From an uncultured Acidobacteriota bacterium (GTDB lineage Bacteria; Acidobacteriota; Vicinamibacteria; Vicinamibacterales; SCN-69-37): a stretch of DNA of 10,700 nucleotides. How positions within the stretch are numbered: the stretch's first letter is position 1; each line of letters opens with the position of its first letter. The notes beneath the pieces were generated by a model, which searched no databases, was not told the DNA's origin, and was given only the letters and a program-made list of their open reading frames with translations. The translations under genes and the position numbers were made by a program. Of the stretch, positions 1-6,781 are shown in pieces. Where the stretch lies: the NCBI GenBank assembly GCA_937880585.1, contig CALFMR010000520.1:1-10700 (forward strand). Direction: 5' to 3'.

Positions 1-2
1 CC

Positions 3-1181
3 GAAGCCGAATCGTGCATGAACCGCTCGCGCGGCCACTGCATGACGATGGGCACGGCCTCGACGATGGCGTCGATGGTCGAATCGCTCGGCATGGGCCT
101 GCCGCATAACGCGGCGATTCCCGCGGTCGACTCGCGCCGCTACGCGCTCGCCCACGTCGCCGGCCGGCGCATCGTCGCCATGGTGCACGACGACGTGCGG
201 ATCTCACGCATCCTCACGCGCGAAGCGTTCGAGAACGCGATTCGCGTGAATGGCGCCATCGGCGGATCGACCAACGCGGTCATCCATCTCATCGCCATGG
301 CGGGCCGGCTCGGCGTGTCGCTGTCGCTCGACGACTGGGACGCGCTCGGCAAATCGGTGCCGACGCTCGTCGACCTCAAGCCGTCGGGCCAGTATCTGAT
401 GGAGGACTTCTACTACGCGGGCGGCCTGCCGGCCGTCATGCGCACACTCGCTGAGAACGGACTCCTGCACAAGGACGCGCTCACGGTCACGGGCGAGACG
501 ATGTGGGAGAACGTGCGCGAGGCGCCGAACTGGAACACGGAAGTCATCCGGCCGATCGACCGTCCTGTGGTCGCGCACGGCGGTATTGCCGTGCTCAAGG
601 GCAACCTCGCGCCGTCGGGCGCCGTGCTGAAGCCGTCGGCCGCCTCACCCGCGCTCATGAAGCACCGCGGACGCGCCGTCGTCTTCGAGACGATCGAACA
701 CTACAAGCAGCGGATTGCCGATCCGGCACTCGACGTCGACGCGTCGTGCGTGCTCGTGCTGAAGAACTGCGGGCCGCGCGGCTATCCGGGCATGGCCGAG
801 GTCGGCAACATGGGCCTGCCACCGGCGCTGCTCAAGCAGGGCGTCACCGACATGGTGCGCATCTCGGACGCGCGCATGAGCGGCACGGCGTACGGCACGG
901 TCGTCCTGCACGTGACGCCGGAAGCGGCCGTCGGCGGGCCGCTCGCGCTCGTGCGCGACGGCGACATGATCGAGCTCGACGTCGAGGCGCGCCGCCTGCA
1001 CCTCGACGTGTCGGATGAAGAGCTCGAGCGGCGCCGCGCGGCATGGACCGCCCCACCGCCGGCCAGCGAGACGGGCTACGTGCGTCTGTACGTCGATCAC
1101 GTGCAGCAGGCCGATCGCGGCGCGGACTTCGATTTTCTCGTCGGGTGTCGCGGCCTCGTCGTGACGCGTGAATCGCACTAG
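3..1181 (+). CDS. Sugar-acid (aldonate) dehydratase, IlvD/Edd family, 5'-truncated
   Basis: This is the C-terminal two thirds (392 codons) of an IlvD/Edd-family [Fe-S] dehydratase; the frame is open to the window edge, so the true start lies upstream. The family removes water from 2,3-dihydroxy acids to give 2-keto-3-deoxy acids. The motif GHCMTMGTAST (Cys codon at 39-41) is the third iron-sulfur ligand region. Other visible motifs are GGSTNAVIHL, GPRGYPGMAEVGNM and SDARMSGTAYGTVVLH, whose Ser (879-881) is the expected catalytic base. The GYPGMAEVGNM and MSGTAYGTVVLH forms resemble L-arabonate, D-xylonate and L-fuconate dehydratases more than biosynthetic dihydroxy-acid dehydratase. The first two cluster cysteines lie outside the window. 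It is followed after 28 bases by a short-chain dehydrogenase and then a FAH-fold hydrolase, which supports a sugar-acid catabolic role. The exact aldonate cannot be read from the sequence. Automatic annotation may label it ilvD. Confidence 0.9.
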   Translation, partial: EAESCMNRSRGHCMTMGTASTMASMVESLGMGLPHNAAIPAVDSRRYALAHVAGRRIVAMVHDDVRISRILTREAFENAIRVNGAIGGSTNAVIHLIAMAGRLGVSLSLDDWDALGKSVPTLVDLKPSGQYLMEDFYYAGGLPAVMRTLAENGLLHKDALTVTGETMWENVREAPNWNTEVIRPIDRPVVAHGGIAVLKGNLAPSGAVLKPSAASPALMKHRGRAVVFETIEHYKQRIADPALDVDASCVLVLKNCGPRGYPGMAEVGNMGLPPALLKQGVTDMVRISDARMSGTAYGTVVLHVTPEAAVGGPLALVRDGDMIELDVEARRLHLDVSDEELERRRAAWTAPPPASETGYVRLYVDHVQQADRGADFDFLVGCRGLVVTRESH

Positions 1182-1195
1182 CCAGCGTGCCAGTC

Positions 1196-1203
1196 AGAAG
1201 GAG
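1196..1203 (+). promoter_or_regulatory. Ribosome binding site fixing the SDR start
   Basis: AGAAGGAG lies six bases before the GTG at 1210. It is close to the ideal Shine-Dalgarno sequence and selects 1210 over the upstream in-frame GTG at 1168, which would overlap the dehydratase gene and add 14 residues unlike an SDR N-terminus. Confidence 0.8.
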
Positions 1204-1209
1204 CAACTC

Positions 1210-1962
1210 GTGACCACATTCGATCTCAAGGGGCGCACGGCCGTCGTGACGGGCGCCGCACAGGGCTTCGGCCGCGCCATCGCCGAACGCTTCCTCCAGT
1301 CGGGCGCCGACGTCTCGCTGTGGGACATGGACGCCGACACGCTGGCGTCCGCGGCGCGCGAGCTCGCCTCGATGGGCAAGGTCTCGACGGCCATCGTCGA
1401 CGTCTCGAGCCTCGAGCAGGTCGAGGCCGCCACGGCCGCGACGATCAAGGCGTCGTCGAAGATCGACATCCTCGTCGCCAACGCCGGCATCGCCGGACCG
1501 AACCACACGGCGTGGACGTATCCGGTCGACGCCTGGCGGCAGGTCGTCGAGATCAATCTCTTCGGCGTCTACTACTGCTGCCGGTCGATCATCCCGCACA
1601 TGCTCGAACGCAAATACGGCCGCATCGTGAACATCGCGTCAGTGGCGGGCAAGGAAGGCAATCCGAACGCGTCGGCCTACAGCTCGGCCAAGAGCGGCGT
1701 CATCGCGCTGACCAAGTCGCTCGGCAAGGAGCTGGCGAAAGAGAACATCGCGGTCAACGTCGTCACGCCTGCCGCGGCCAAGACGCGCATCTTCGACCAG
1801 ATGACGCCCGAGTTCCACCAGTTCATGCTGTCGAAGATCCCGCGCGGCCGCTTCCTCGAGATCCAGGAACTGGCGGCGCTCGTCACCTGGCTCTCGACCG
1901 AAGAGAACTCGTTCTCGACGGGCTCGGTGTTCGACATCAGCGGCGGACGATCGACGTACTGA
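1210..1962 (+). CDS. Short-chain dehydrogenase, probable 2-keto-3-deoxy-sugar-acid 4-dehydrogenase
   Basis: A 250-residue classical SDR starting at GTG. The Rossmann motif TGAAQGFG is at residues 14-21, NAG at 91-93, and the catalytic set is Asn116, Ser144, Tyr157 and Lys161 (YSSAK). Asp39 at the end of the second strand favours NAD(H) over NADP(H). The C-terminal part, including VTPAAAKTRIFDQMT and DISGGRSTY, resembles SDRs that oxidise C4 of 2-keto-3-deoxy acids in the L-rhamnose, L-fucose and pentose diketo-hydrolase routes; this is recalled family resemblance, not a search result. It is cytoplasmic, with no signal or membrane segment. Its position between an aldonate dehydratase and a FAH-fold hydrolase (gaps of 28 and 26 bases) fits this step, giving a 2,4-diketo-3-deoxy acid. 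A generic label such as 3-oxoacyl-ACP reductase is possible but does not fit the neighbours. Family certain; substrate inferred. Confidence 0.9.
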   Translation: MTTFDLKGRTAVVTGAAQGFGRAIAERFLQSGADVSLWDMDADTLASAARELASMGKVSTAIVDVSSLEQVEAATAATIKASSKIDILVANAGIAGPNHTAWTYPVDAWRQVVEINLFGVYYCCRSIIPHMLERKYGRIVNIASVAGKEGNPNASAYSSAKSGVIALTKSLGKELAKENIAVNVVTPAAAKTRIFDQMTPEFHQFMLSKIPRGRFLEIQELAALVTWLSTEENSFSTGSVFDISGGRSTY

Positions 1963-1988
1963 CTTTCGTTTCCTGGAGCGCACTTCGC

Positions 1989-2834
1989 ATGAAACTGCTT
2001 CGCTACGGTAATCCTGGCCAGGAGAAGCCCGGTCTGCTGCACGACGGCCAGATCCGCGATCTCTCGGGCCACGTCTCCGACATCGCCGGCGACACGCTGC
2101 TGCCGGCCGGCCTCGATCGGCTACGCGCGCTCGACCCGGCGTCGCTGCCCCTCGTGCCCGGCTCGCCGCGCCTCGGCCCCTGCGTCGGCCACGTCGGCAA
2201 GTTCCTCTGCATCGGCCTCAACTACTCGGACCACGCGGCCGAGTCCGGCATGGCCGTCCCGACCGAGCCGATCGTCTTCATGAAGGCGAGCTCCGCGATC
2301 GTCGGGCCGAACGACGACATCGAGATTCCGAAGGGCTCGGCCAAGACGGATTGGGAAGTCGAGCTCGGCGTCGTGATCGGCCGCAAGGCCAAGCACGTCT
2401 CCGAAGCCGACGCCCTGTCGCACGTGGCCGGCTACTGCGTCGTTCACGACGTGTCGGAACGCGCGTTCCAGCTCGAGCGCGCCGGCCAGTGGGTGAAGGG
2501 CAAGAGCTGCGACACGTTCGGTCCGATCGGCCCGTGGCTCGTCACGTCGGATGAAGTGCCCGATCCGCAAAACCTGCCGCTGTGGCTCGAAGTCGACGGC
2601 AAGCGCTACCAGAACGGGACGACGAAGACGATGGTCTTCGGCGTCGCGCGCCTCGTGAGCTACCTCAGCGACTTCATGAGCCTGCTGCCAGGCGACGTCA
2701 TCTCGACGGGCACGCCTCCGGGTGTCGGCATGGGCCAGAAGCCGCCGATCTTCCTGCGCGCGGGCCAGCGCATCCGCCTCGGCGTCGACGGCCTCGGCGA
2801 ACAGCAGCAGCGCACGGTCGCCTACAAAGCCTGA
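1989..2834 (+). CDS. FAH-family hydrolase, probable 2,4-diketo-3-deoxy-sugar-acid hydrolase
   Basis: A 281-residue fumarylacetoacetate-hydrolase-fold protein starting at ATG, with GGAG at 1975-1978 ten bases upstream. The metal site is formed by Glu123 and Glu125 in DWEVELGVVIG and Asp154 in VVHDVSE. KGKSCDTFGPIGPW (170-183) and STGTPPGVG (239-247) are the typical substrate-pocket and oxyanion segments. A short N-terminal domain (about 1-65) precedes the catalytic domain, as in the FAHD1-like and ureidoglycolate-lyase-like branch. Within a dehydratase-SDR-FAH operon the expected reaction is Mg-dependent cleavage of a 2,4-diketo-3-deoxy acid to pyruvate plus glycolate (from pentonates) or lactate (from 6-deoxyhexonates). 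Homologues are often labelled 2-hydroxyhepta-2,4-diene-1,7-dioate isomerase, acylpyruvase or ureidoglycolate lyase. The fold and metal site are seen; the substrate is inferred from neighbours. Cytoplasmic. Confidence 0.9.
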   Translation: MKLLRYGNPGQEKPGLLHDGQIRDLSGHVSDIAGDTLLPAGLDRLRALDPASLPLVPGSPRLGPCVGHVGKFLCIGLNYSDHAAESGMAVPTEPIVFMKASSAIVGPNDDIEIPKGSAKTDWEVELGVVIGRKAKHVSEADALSHVAGYCVVHDVSERAFQLERAGQWVKGKSCDTFGPIGPWLVTSDEVPDPQNLPLWLEVDGKRYQNGTTKTMVFGVARLVSYLSDFMSLLPGDVISTGTPPGVGMGQKPPIFLRAGQRIRLGVDGLGEQQQRTVAYKA

Positions 2835-2860
2835 CGGCGCGTCCGCACCACCTGGCCGCG

Positions 2861-2895
2861 GCGGCGCTCCCGTGCGACGATGCAGGGAGCGCCGC
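2861..2895 (+). other. Strong intercistronic hairpin between FAH hydrolase and glcD
   Basis: An 11-base perfect inverted repeat, GCGGCGCTCCC at 2861-2871 and GGGAGCGCCGC at 2885-2895, extends inward by three more pairs (TGC/GCA) past one bulged G, leaving the loop GACGAT. There is no following T run, so it is not a standard intrinsic terminator. The ATG at 2880 straddles the loop and inner stem. The hairpin ends 20 bases before the preferred glcD start at 2916. It could protect mRNA ends or set the relative expression of the upstream and downstream genes. Structure seen; role inferred. Confidence 0.6.
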
Positions 2896-2915
2896 TCGTC
2901 GGCCCATCGATCGTC

Positions 2916-4298
2916 ATGAGCTCTGCCCTTTCCCTCGCTCCCCTGCTCGCCGGCATCGTCGGCGAGTCGAACGTTCTGACGGCGGCCGAGGATCTCGTCC
3001 CGTACGGCTTCGACGGTACGGCCGCACTTCGCCAGCGGCCCGCCGCGGTCATCTTTCCGACCACGACGCAGCAAGTCGCCGAGTGCGTGCGGCTCGCCAT
3101 CCAGGCGTCGGTGCCCATCGTCACGCGCGGATCGGGAACGGGCCTGAGCGGTGGCAGCGTGCCTCGTGCCGACTCGCTCGTGCTGTGCCTCGCGCGCATG
3201 AACGCGATTCTCGATCTCGATCTCGAGAACCTCACGCTTCGCGCGCAGGCGGGCGTCGTCACGCAGACGATCGATCAGACGGTTGCGCCGCACGGTCTGC
3301 TCTATCCGCCCGATCCCGGATCGATGCGCATCAGCACGATCGGCGGAAACGTCGCGGAGAACTCCGGCGGCCTGCGCGGTCTGAAGTACGGCGTCACGCG
3401 CGATTACGTCATGGCCATCGAGACCGTGCTCGCCGACGGCCGCATCGCGCGCTTCGGCAGCGCGTGCGTCAAGGACGTCGCCGGCTACTCGCTGAAGGAT
3501 CTCTTCATCGGATCGGAAGGCACGCTCGGCGTCATCACCGAGGTCCTGCTGAAGCTCGTCCCGCGGCCGGCGGCGCGCCAGACGATGCTCGCGCTCTACG
3601 ACGACATCGAGGCCGCGGCATCGACCGTGTCGGCGATCATCGCGGCGCGGATCATTCCGTGCACGCTCGAATTCCTCGATCACATGACAGCGCTCTGCGT
3701 CGAGGACTACGCGCACGTGGGATTGCCGACCGACTGCGCGGCCGTCCTCCTGATGGAAACCGACGGCCATCCCGCGGCCGTGGCCGATGAAGCCGCGAAG
3801 ATGGCGGCCATCGCGCGGGAGCACGGCGCGCGCGAGGTGCGGACGGCGAAGGACGAGGCGGAAGCCCTGGGCCTGGCTGCGGCGCGGCGCAATGCGTTCT
3901 CCGCGCTCGCGCGACGCCGGCCGACGACCATCCTCGAGGACGTGACGGTGCCGCGCAACAAGCTCGCGGCCATGGTGACCTTCATCGCCGAAACCGCCGA
4001 GGCGCACCATCTCGAGGTCGGGACGTTCGGCCATATGGGCGATGGCAACCTGCACCCGACGTTCCTCACCGACGAGCGCGACGGGGACGCTATGGCGCGC
4101 GTCCATCACGCGCTCGACGCCATCGTCACGCGCACGCTGGAGCTCGGCGGAACGATCACCGGCGAACACGGCGTCGGCCTGGCGAAGAAGCCCTGGCTCC
4201 GCCAGCAGATGGGCGACGACAGCTTCGAGGTGATGCGGCAAGTCAAGCACGCGCTCGACCCGAATGGCCTGCTGAACCCCGGCAAGATGTTCGACTGA
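2916..4298 (+). CDS. glcD: GlcD-type FAD-linked 2-hydroxy-acid oxidase/dehydrogenase
   Basis: A 460-residue flavoprotein of the VAO/PCMH family (FAD_binding_4 plus FAD-oxidase C-terminal domains), close to glycolate oxidase subunit GlcD and D-lactate dehydrogenase. The FAD-binding half shows VTRGSGTGLSGGS (69-81), PDPGSM (132-137), GGNVAENSGG (143-152) and IGSEGTLGVITE (198-209). The C-terminal half shows FGHMGDGNLHP (371-381, with the two His typical of the active site), GEHGVGLAKK (416-425) and DPNGLLNPGKMF (448-459). It oxidises 2-hydroxy acids to 2-keto acids and passes electrons through FAD to the Fe-S subunit encoded seven bases downstream. An in-frame ATG at 2880 adds 12 residues but lies within a hairpin; neither start has a clear Shine-Dalgarno. 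In this operon the likely substrate is glycolate or lactate released by the FAH-fold hydrolase. No GlcE-like half-domain subunit is present. Confidence 0.9.
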   Translation: MSSALSLAPLLAGIVGESNVLTAAEDLVPYGFDGTAALRQRPAAVIFPTTTQQVAECVRLAIQASVPIVTRGSGTGLSGGSVPRADSLVLCLARMNAILDLDLENLTLRAQAGVVTQTIDQTVAPHGLLYPPDPGSMRISTIGGNVAENSGGLRGLKYGVTRDYVMAIETVLADGRIARFGSACVKDVAGYSLKDLFIGSEGTLGVITEVLLKLVPRPAARQTMLALYDDIEAAASTVSAIIAARIIPCTLEFLDHMTALCVEDYAHVGLPTDCAAVLLMETDGHPAAVADEAAKMAAIAREHGAREVRTAKDEAEALGLAAARRNAFSALARRRPTTILEDVTVPRNKLAAMVTFIAETAEAHHLEVGTFGHMGDGNLHPTFLTDERDGDAMARVHHALDAIVTRTLELGGTITGEHGVGLAKKPWLRQQMGDDSFEVMRQVKHALDPNGLLNPGKMFD

Positions 4299-4305
4299 AG
4301 CCCCG

Positions 4306-5607
4306 ATGGCCGACACCCTGCAGACGCTCGACTACGCGGTCCTGCAGCAGTGCATGCACTGCGGCATGTGCCTGCCGACGTGTCCGACCTACGACGCGAC
4401 GAAGCACGAGCGCAACAGCCCGCGCGGCCGCATCGCGCTCATGCGCGCGATTGCCGATGGCGACTTGGCCGTCTCGCAGGCGTTCGCCGACGAGATGAGC
4501 TACTGCCTCGGCTGCCTCGCGTGCCAGACGGCGTGTCCAGCCGGCGTGAACTACGCGGAGCTGTTCGAGACGGCGCGCAGCACGATCGAACGCGCCGACG
4601 CGCAGCCGGGCGCCGCACGCAGCTTCTGGCGCTGGCTCACGCTGCGTCTGATCTTCACGCGCCCGCGGCTCCTGCGCGCGGCCGGACGCGGCCTTCGCCT
4701 CTACCAACGGACGGGCTTACAGACGTTCGCGAGGCGCACGCGGCTCACGGCGCTGCTGCCGCCGGCCGTCCGCCGCGTCGAGCCGCAGGCGCCGCCCATT
4801 GCCGGCGCGTTCTCCAACCGGCTGATCGCGGCGCATGAAACGCCGACGGGCGAAGCGCGTTATCGCGTCGCGCTCCTCACGGGCTGCATCCAGGATCTCG
4901 TGTTCTCGGACGTCAACCGCGACACGGCCGACGTGCTCCTCGCCAACGGCTGCGCCGTCGACACGCCGCCCGTGCAGCCGTGCTGCGGCTCGCTGCACGC
5001 GCACAACGGCGAGCTCGATCTGGCGCGCGGGCTCGCGCGGCGGATGATCGACCTGCTGCCGCCGGACCGCTACGACGCCATCATCAGCAACGCGGGCGGC
5101 TGCGGATCGCATCTGCGGCACTACGGCTCGCTGCTCGCCGACGATCCCGTCTACCGCGATCGCGCGCGTCTGTGGGACACGAAGCTCCGCGACGTCCAGG
5201 AGTGGCTCGCGAGCATCGGACCGCGCGCACCCAAAGCCGCGCCCTTTGACGAGCCCGTCACGCTGACTTACCACGAGTCCTGCCACCTCGTACACGGACA
5301 GAAGATCTCGCGCCAGCCACGCGAGCTGCTGCGTTTGTTGCCCGGCGTGTCGTTCGTCGAGCTCCCCGAATCGTCGTGGTGCTGTGGCAGTGCCGGCGTC
5401 TACGCGATCACGCAGCCCGATCAGGCCGAGGCCCTGATGCGCCGCAAGACCGCCAACATCGGCTCGACCGGCGCCACGGTCGTCGCGACCGCCAATCCCG
5501 GCTGCCAGTTGCAGATCATCCGCGGCCTCCGCGAAGCCGGCGGCTCGGCCCTCGTCCTGCACCCGATGTCACTGCTCGCGCGCGCGTATCGGAACGAGCG
5601 CGGCTGA
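4306..5607 (+). CDS. glcF: GlcF-type iron-sulfur electron-transfer subunit of 2-hydroxy-acid oxidase
   Basis: A 433-residue protein with two N-terminal ferredoxin-type [4Fe-4S] motifs, CMHCGMCLPTC (Cys16, 19, 22, 26) and CLGCLACQTAC (Cys67, 70, 73, 77), followed by two cysteine-rich CCG domains. In the first CCG domain Cys194, CCG at 226-228 and Cys266 are visible; in the second Cys326 (HESCH), CCG at 359-361 and Cys400. This order is that of GlcF and of related heterodisulfide-reductase-like subunits that carry electrons from the flavin subunit to the quinone pool at the inner face of the membrane. No transmembrane helix is evident. It starts seven bases after glcD with only a weak ribosome site, suggesting translational coupling. 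It is the last gene of the + strand cluster and is followed by a strong stem-loop. Family assignment is secure; the physiological 2-hydroxy acid is inferred. Confidence 0.92.
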   Translation: MADTLQTLDYAVLQQCMHCGMCLPTCPTYDATKHERNSPRGRIALMRAIADGDLAVSQAFADEMSYCLGCLACQTACPAGVNYAELFETARSTIERADAQPGAARSFWRWLTLRLIFTRPRLLRAAGRGLRLYQRTGLQTFARRTRLTALLPPAVRRVEPQAPPIAGAFSNRLIAAHETPTGEARYRVALLTGCIQDLVFSDVNRDTADVLLANGCAVDTPPVQPCCGSLHAHNGELDLARGLARRMIDLLPPDRYDAIISNAGGCGSHLRHYGSLLADDPVYRDRARLWDTKLRDVQEWLASIGPRAPKAAPFDEPVTLTYHESCHLVHGQKISRQPRELLRLLPGVSFVELPESSWCCGSAGVYAITQPDQAEALMRRKTANIGSTGATVVATANPGCQLQIIRGLREAGGSALVLHPMSLLARAYRNERG

Positions 5608-5611
5608 GAAG

Positions 5612-5644
5612 TTCGCCTCACGCGAAGGCGCGAAGATCGCGAAG
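5612..5644 (+). repeat. GCGAAG short-repeat cluster after glcF
   Basis: Directly after the glcF stop, GCGAAG occurs three times (5622-5627, 5630-5635, 5639-5644) at spacings of 8 and 9 bases. TTCGC at 5612-5616 can pair with the first copy (GCGAA, 5622-5626) across a 5-base loop. It resembles small dispersed intergenic repeats of GC-rich environmental bacteria, but no second genomic copy can be seen here. Confidence 0.4.
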
Positions 5645-5652
5645 GGGACGGA

Positions 5653-5695
5653 AAAGAAAGGGCGGGCCGCACGTCGTGCGGTCCGCCCTTTCTTT
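5653..5695. terminator. Long stem-loop, probable bidirectional terminator
   Basis: A 20-pair stem (5653-5672 with 5676-5695) contains one G-T wobble and a 3-base loop GTC. Its outer parts are A/G-rich on the left and T/C-rich on the right, so transcripts from either direction end the stem in a U-rich stretch (CTTTCTTTCTTCC in + reading, CTTTCTTTTCC in - reading). It lies between the convergent glcF and ThuA genes, the expected place for a shared intrinsic terminator. The U tracts are interrupted by C, so efficiency is uncertain. Confidence 0.75.
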
Positions 5696-5706
5696 CTTCC
5701 GTGGAG

Positions 5707-5757
5707 CCCCGGACCTTCAGGTCCGGGGGCCCGTTCCCCTGGGCCTGAAGGCCCAGG
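5707..5757. repeat. Tandem pair of hairpins with mutually complementary loop regions
   Basis: Hairpin A is CCCCGGACC (5707-5715), loop TTCA, GGTCCGGGG (5720-5728). Hairpin B is CCTGGGCC (5738-5745), loop TGAA, GGCCCAGG (5750-5757). The loops TTCA and TGAA are reverse complements, and so are the octamers centred on them, CCTTCAGG (5714-5721) and CCTGAAGG (5744-5751). The pair could form two hairpins, a loop-loop contact, or one alternative pairing. It has the look of a REP-like intergenic palindromic unit or an auxiliary terminator for the - strand cluster. Structure seen; role unknown. Confidence 0.6.
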
Positions 5758-5776
5758 CTTCGTGAATGCGCGTCGG

Positions 5777-6772
5777 TCAGTTGCCGGCTGGCGCGCCGGC
5801 GGGGGCCGCCGGGCCGCCGCCGCGATTCATGCCGCGGCCGCCCATGCCACGCCCCGGGCCGCCACGGCCCGCCCCACGAGCGCCACCGCGGCCGAAGGCA
5901 CCGCCCTGACGCGCGGGACGCGCGTTGACGAGCGAGTCCACCGGCGCGTGCGCCGCCCACGCGATGCCGCGCAGGAGCATCGGCTGGATGTGCGGATCCG
6001 AGAAGTTCTTGTACTCGTGTCCCTGCATCCAGACGAACGCACGGTACGGCTGGCCGCCGAAGATCGTCCGCTCGTAGGTCCAGATCTGCGGCACGATTTC
6101 ACCGGCGTGCGTACCGGCGCTCGGCGTCGCCGCGATCTTGGCCGTCGCGAGCACGTTGAACCGCGTGCCGCGCTCCTGGGGTGCCCAGGTCATGAGGAAG
6201 AAGGCCTCGTCCTGGATCGTGATGTCCGACATGCTCTTCATGATCGGATTCGTCGGATCCTTGACCGTGTACGGGATCTCGGCGTCGAGCGTGTAGTTCA
6301 CTTCGCCGTGCTTCTTCGCGCCGCCGACGATCGTGGCGAACCAGGCCGGATCGTCGCCGCACAGCGTGTCGTGGAACGTCACGATGCCGCCGCCGCGCTT
6401 GAGGTAGCTCTCGAGCACCGCCCGTTCGCCGGGCAGCATCGTGGCCGCGTCGCCCTTGTACATCACGAGCACGTCGACGCCCGACAACTCCTCGAGCGAC
6501 GGCATGTGCAGGCCGCCGTCGACGATGGCGCCGTGCTCGGTGAGCAGCTTGCTCCAGTCGGCCAGGAACTGCGGATAGTCGTGCTGCCCCTCGCCGTGCG
6601 ACTTGAGGCCGGCGCGAATGTACACGTGAATCGGCCGCATCTCGTTCGCCGCCGCGGTCGCGGCCGCCGCCCCGCCCTCGGGCGCGGCCGGCGCCTGCTG
6701 GGCTGCGACTGGCGCCATGAACGCCGCCGCGAAGATTCCCACGAGTCCGATCAAACATCTCCTCAATGACAT
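5777..6772 (-). CDS. Exported ThuA-domain protein with Gly/Arg-rich tail
   Basis: A 331-residue protein with a signal peptide (MSLRRCLIGL, then a hydrophobic run, with cleavage probable after the VAA at 22-24), an Ala-rich linker, a ThuA/class I glutamine-amidotransferase-like domain (about 46-275) and a low-complexity tail of GRGG/GAP repeats (288-331). Recognisable ThuA pieces are YIRAGLKSHGEGQHDYP (51-67), VDVLVMYKGD (99-108), GGGIVTFHDTLCGD (127-140), and WMQGHEYKNF (248-257). ThuA was named for trehalose utilisation in rhizobia, but most family members have no proven reaction and some are linked to keto-sugar metabolism. The start at 6772 is set by GAGGAG nine bases upstream. It is the last gene of the - strand cluster, 62 bases after the metallo-hydrolase gene. 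Export and domain are well supported; the substrate, probably a carbohydrate, is not known. Confidence 0.88.
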   Translation of the reverse strand: MSLRRCLIGLVGIFAAAFMAPVAAQQAPAAPEGGAAAATAAANEMRPIHVYIRAGLKSHGEGQHDYPQFLADWSKLLTEHGAIVDGGLHMPSLEELSGVDVLVMYKGDAATMLPGERAVLESYLKRGGGIVTFHDTLCGDDPAWFATIVGGAKKHGEVNYTLDAEIPYTVKDPTNPIMKSMSDITIQDEAFFLMTWAPQERGTRFNVLATAKIAATPSAGTHAGEIVPQIWTYERTIFGGQPYRAFVWMQGHEYKNFSDPHIQPMLLRGIAWAAHAPVDSLVNARPARQGGAFGRGGARGAGRGGPGRGMGGRGMNRGGGPAAPAGAPAGN

Positions 6773-6781
6773 GACTGAACG

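Noticed and set aside
3..1181. Reading the first gene as branched-chain amino-acid dihydroxy-acid dehydratase (ilvD)
   Set aside because: The GPRGYPGMAEVGNM and MSGTAYGTVVLH motifs and the sugar-acid neighbours fit the aldonate branch better. Without the N-terminal third this is a judgement, not a proof.
1168..1209. Upstream GTG start of the SDR overlapping the dehydratase stop
   Set aside because: It lacks a ribosome site of its own, while the GTG at 1210 has a near-ideal one and gives a normal SDR N-terminus.
2880..2915. Longer GlcD start at 2880
   Set aside because: It lies in a strong hairpin with no Shine-Dalgarno and adds 12 residues not expected for the family. Not fully excluded, since 2916 also lacks a clear site.
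2121..4316. A 731-codon open frame on the - strand opposite the hydrolase and glcD
   Set aside because: The + strand carries recognisable FAH and GlcD domains here. The antisense product is Arg/Asp/His-rich with no known motif, as expected from an antisense frame lacking stops in GC-rich DNA.
5777..6772. Assigning ThuA a trehalose-degradation role
   Set aside because: No trehalose transporter, ThuB-like dehydrogenase or trehalase lies nearby, and the family is functionally broad.
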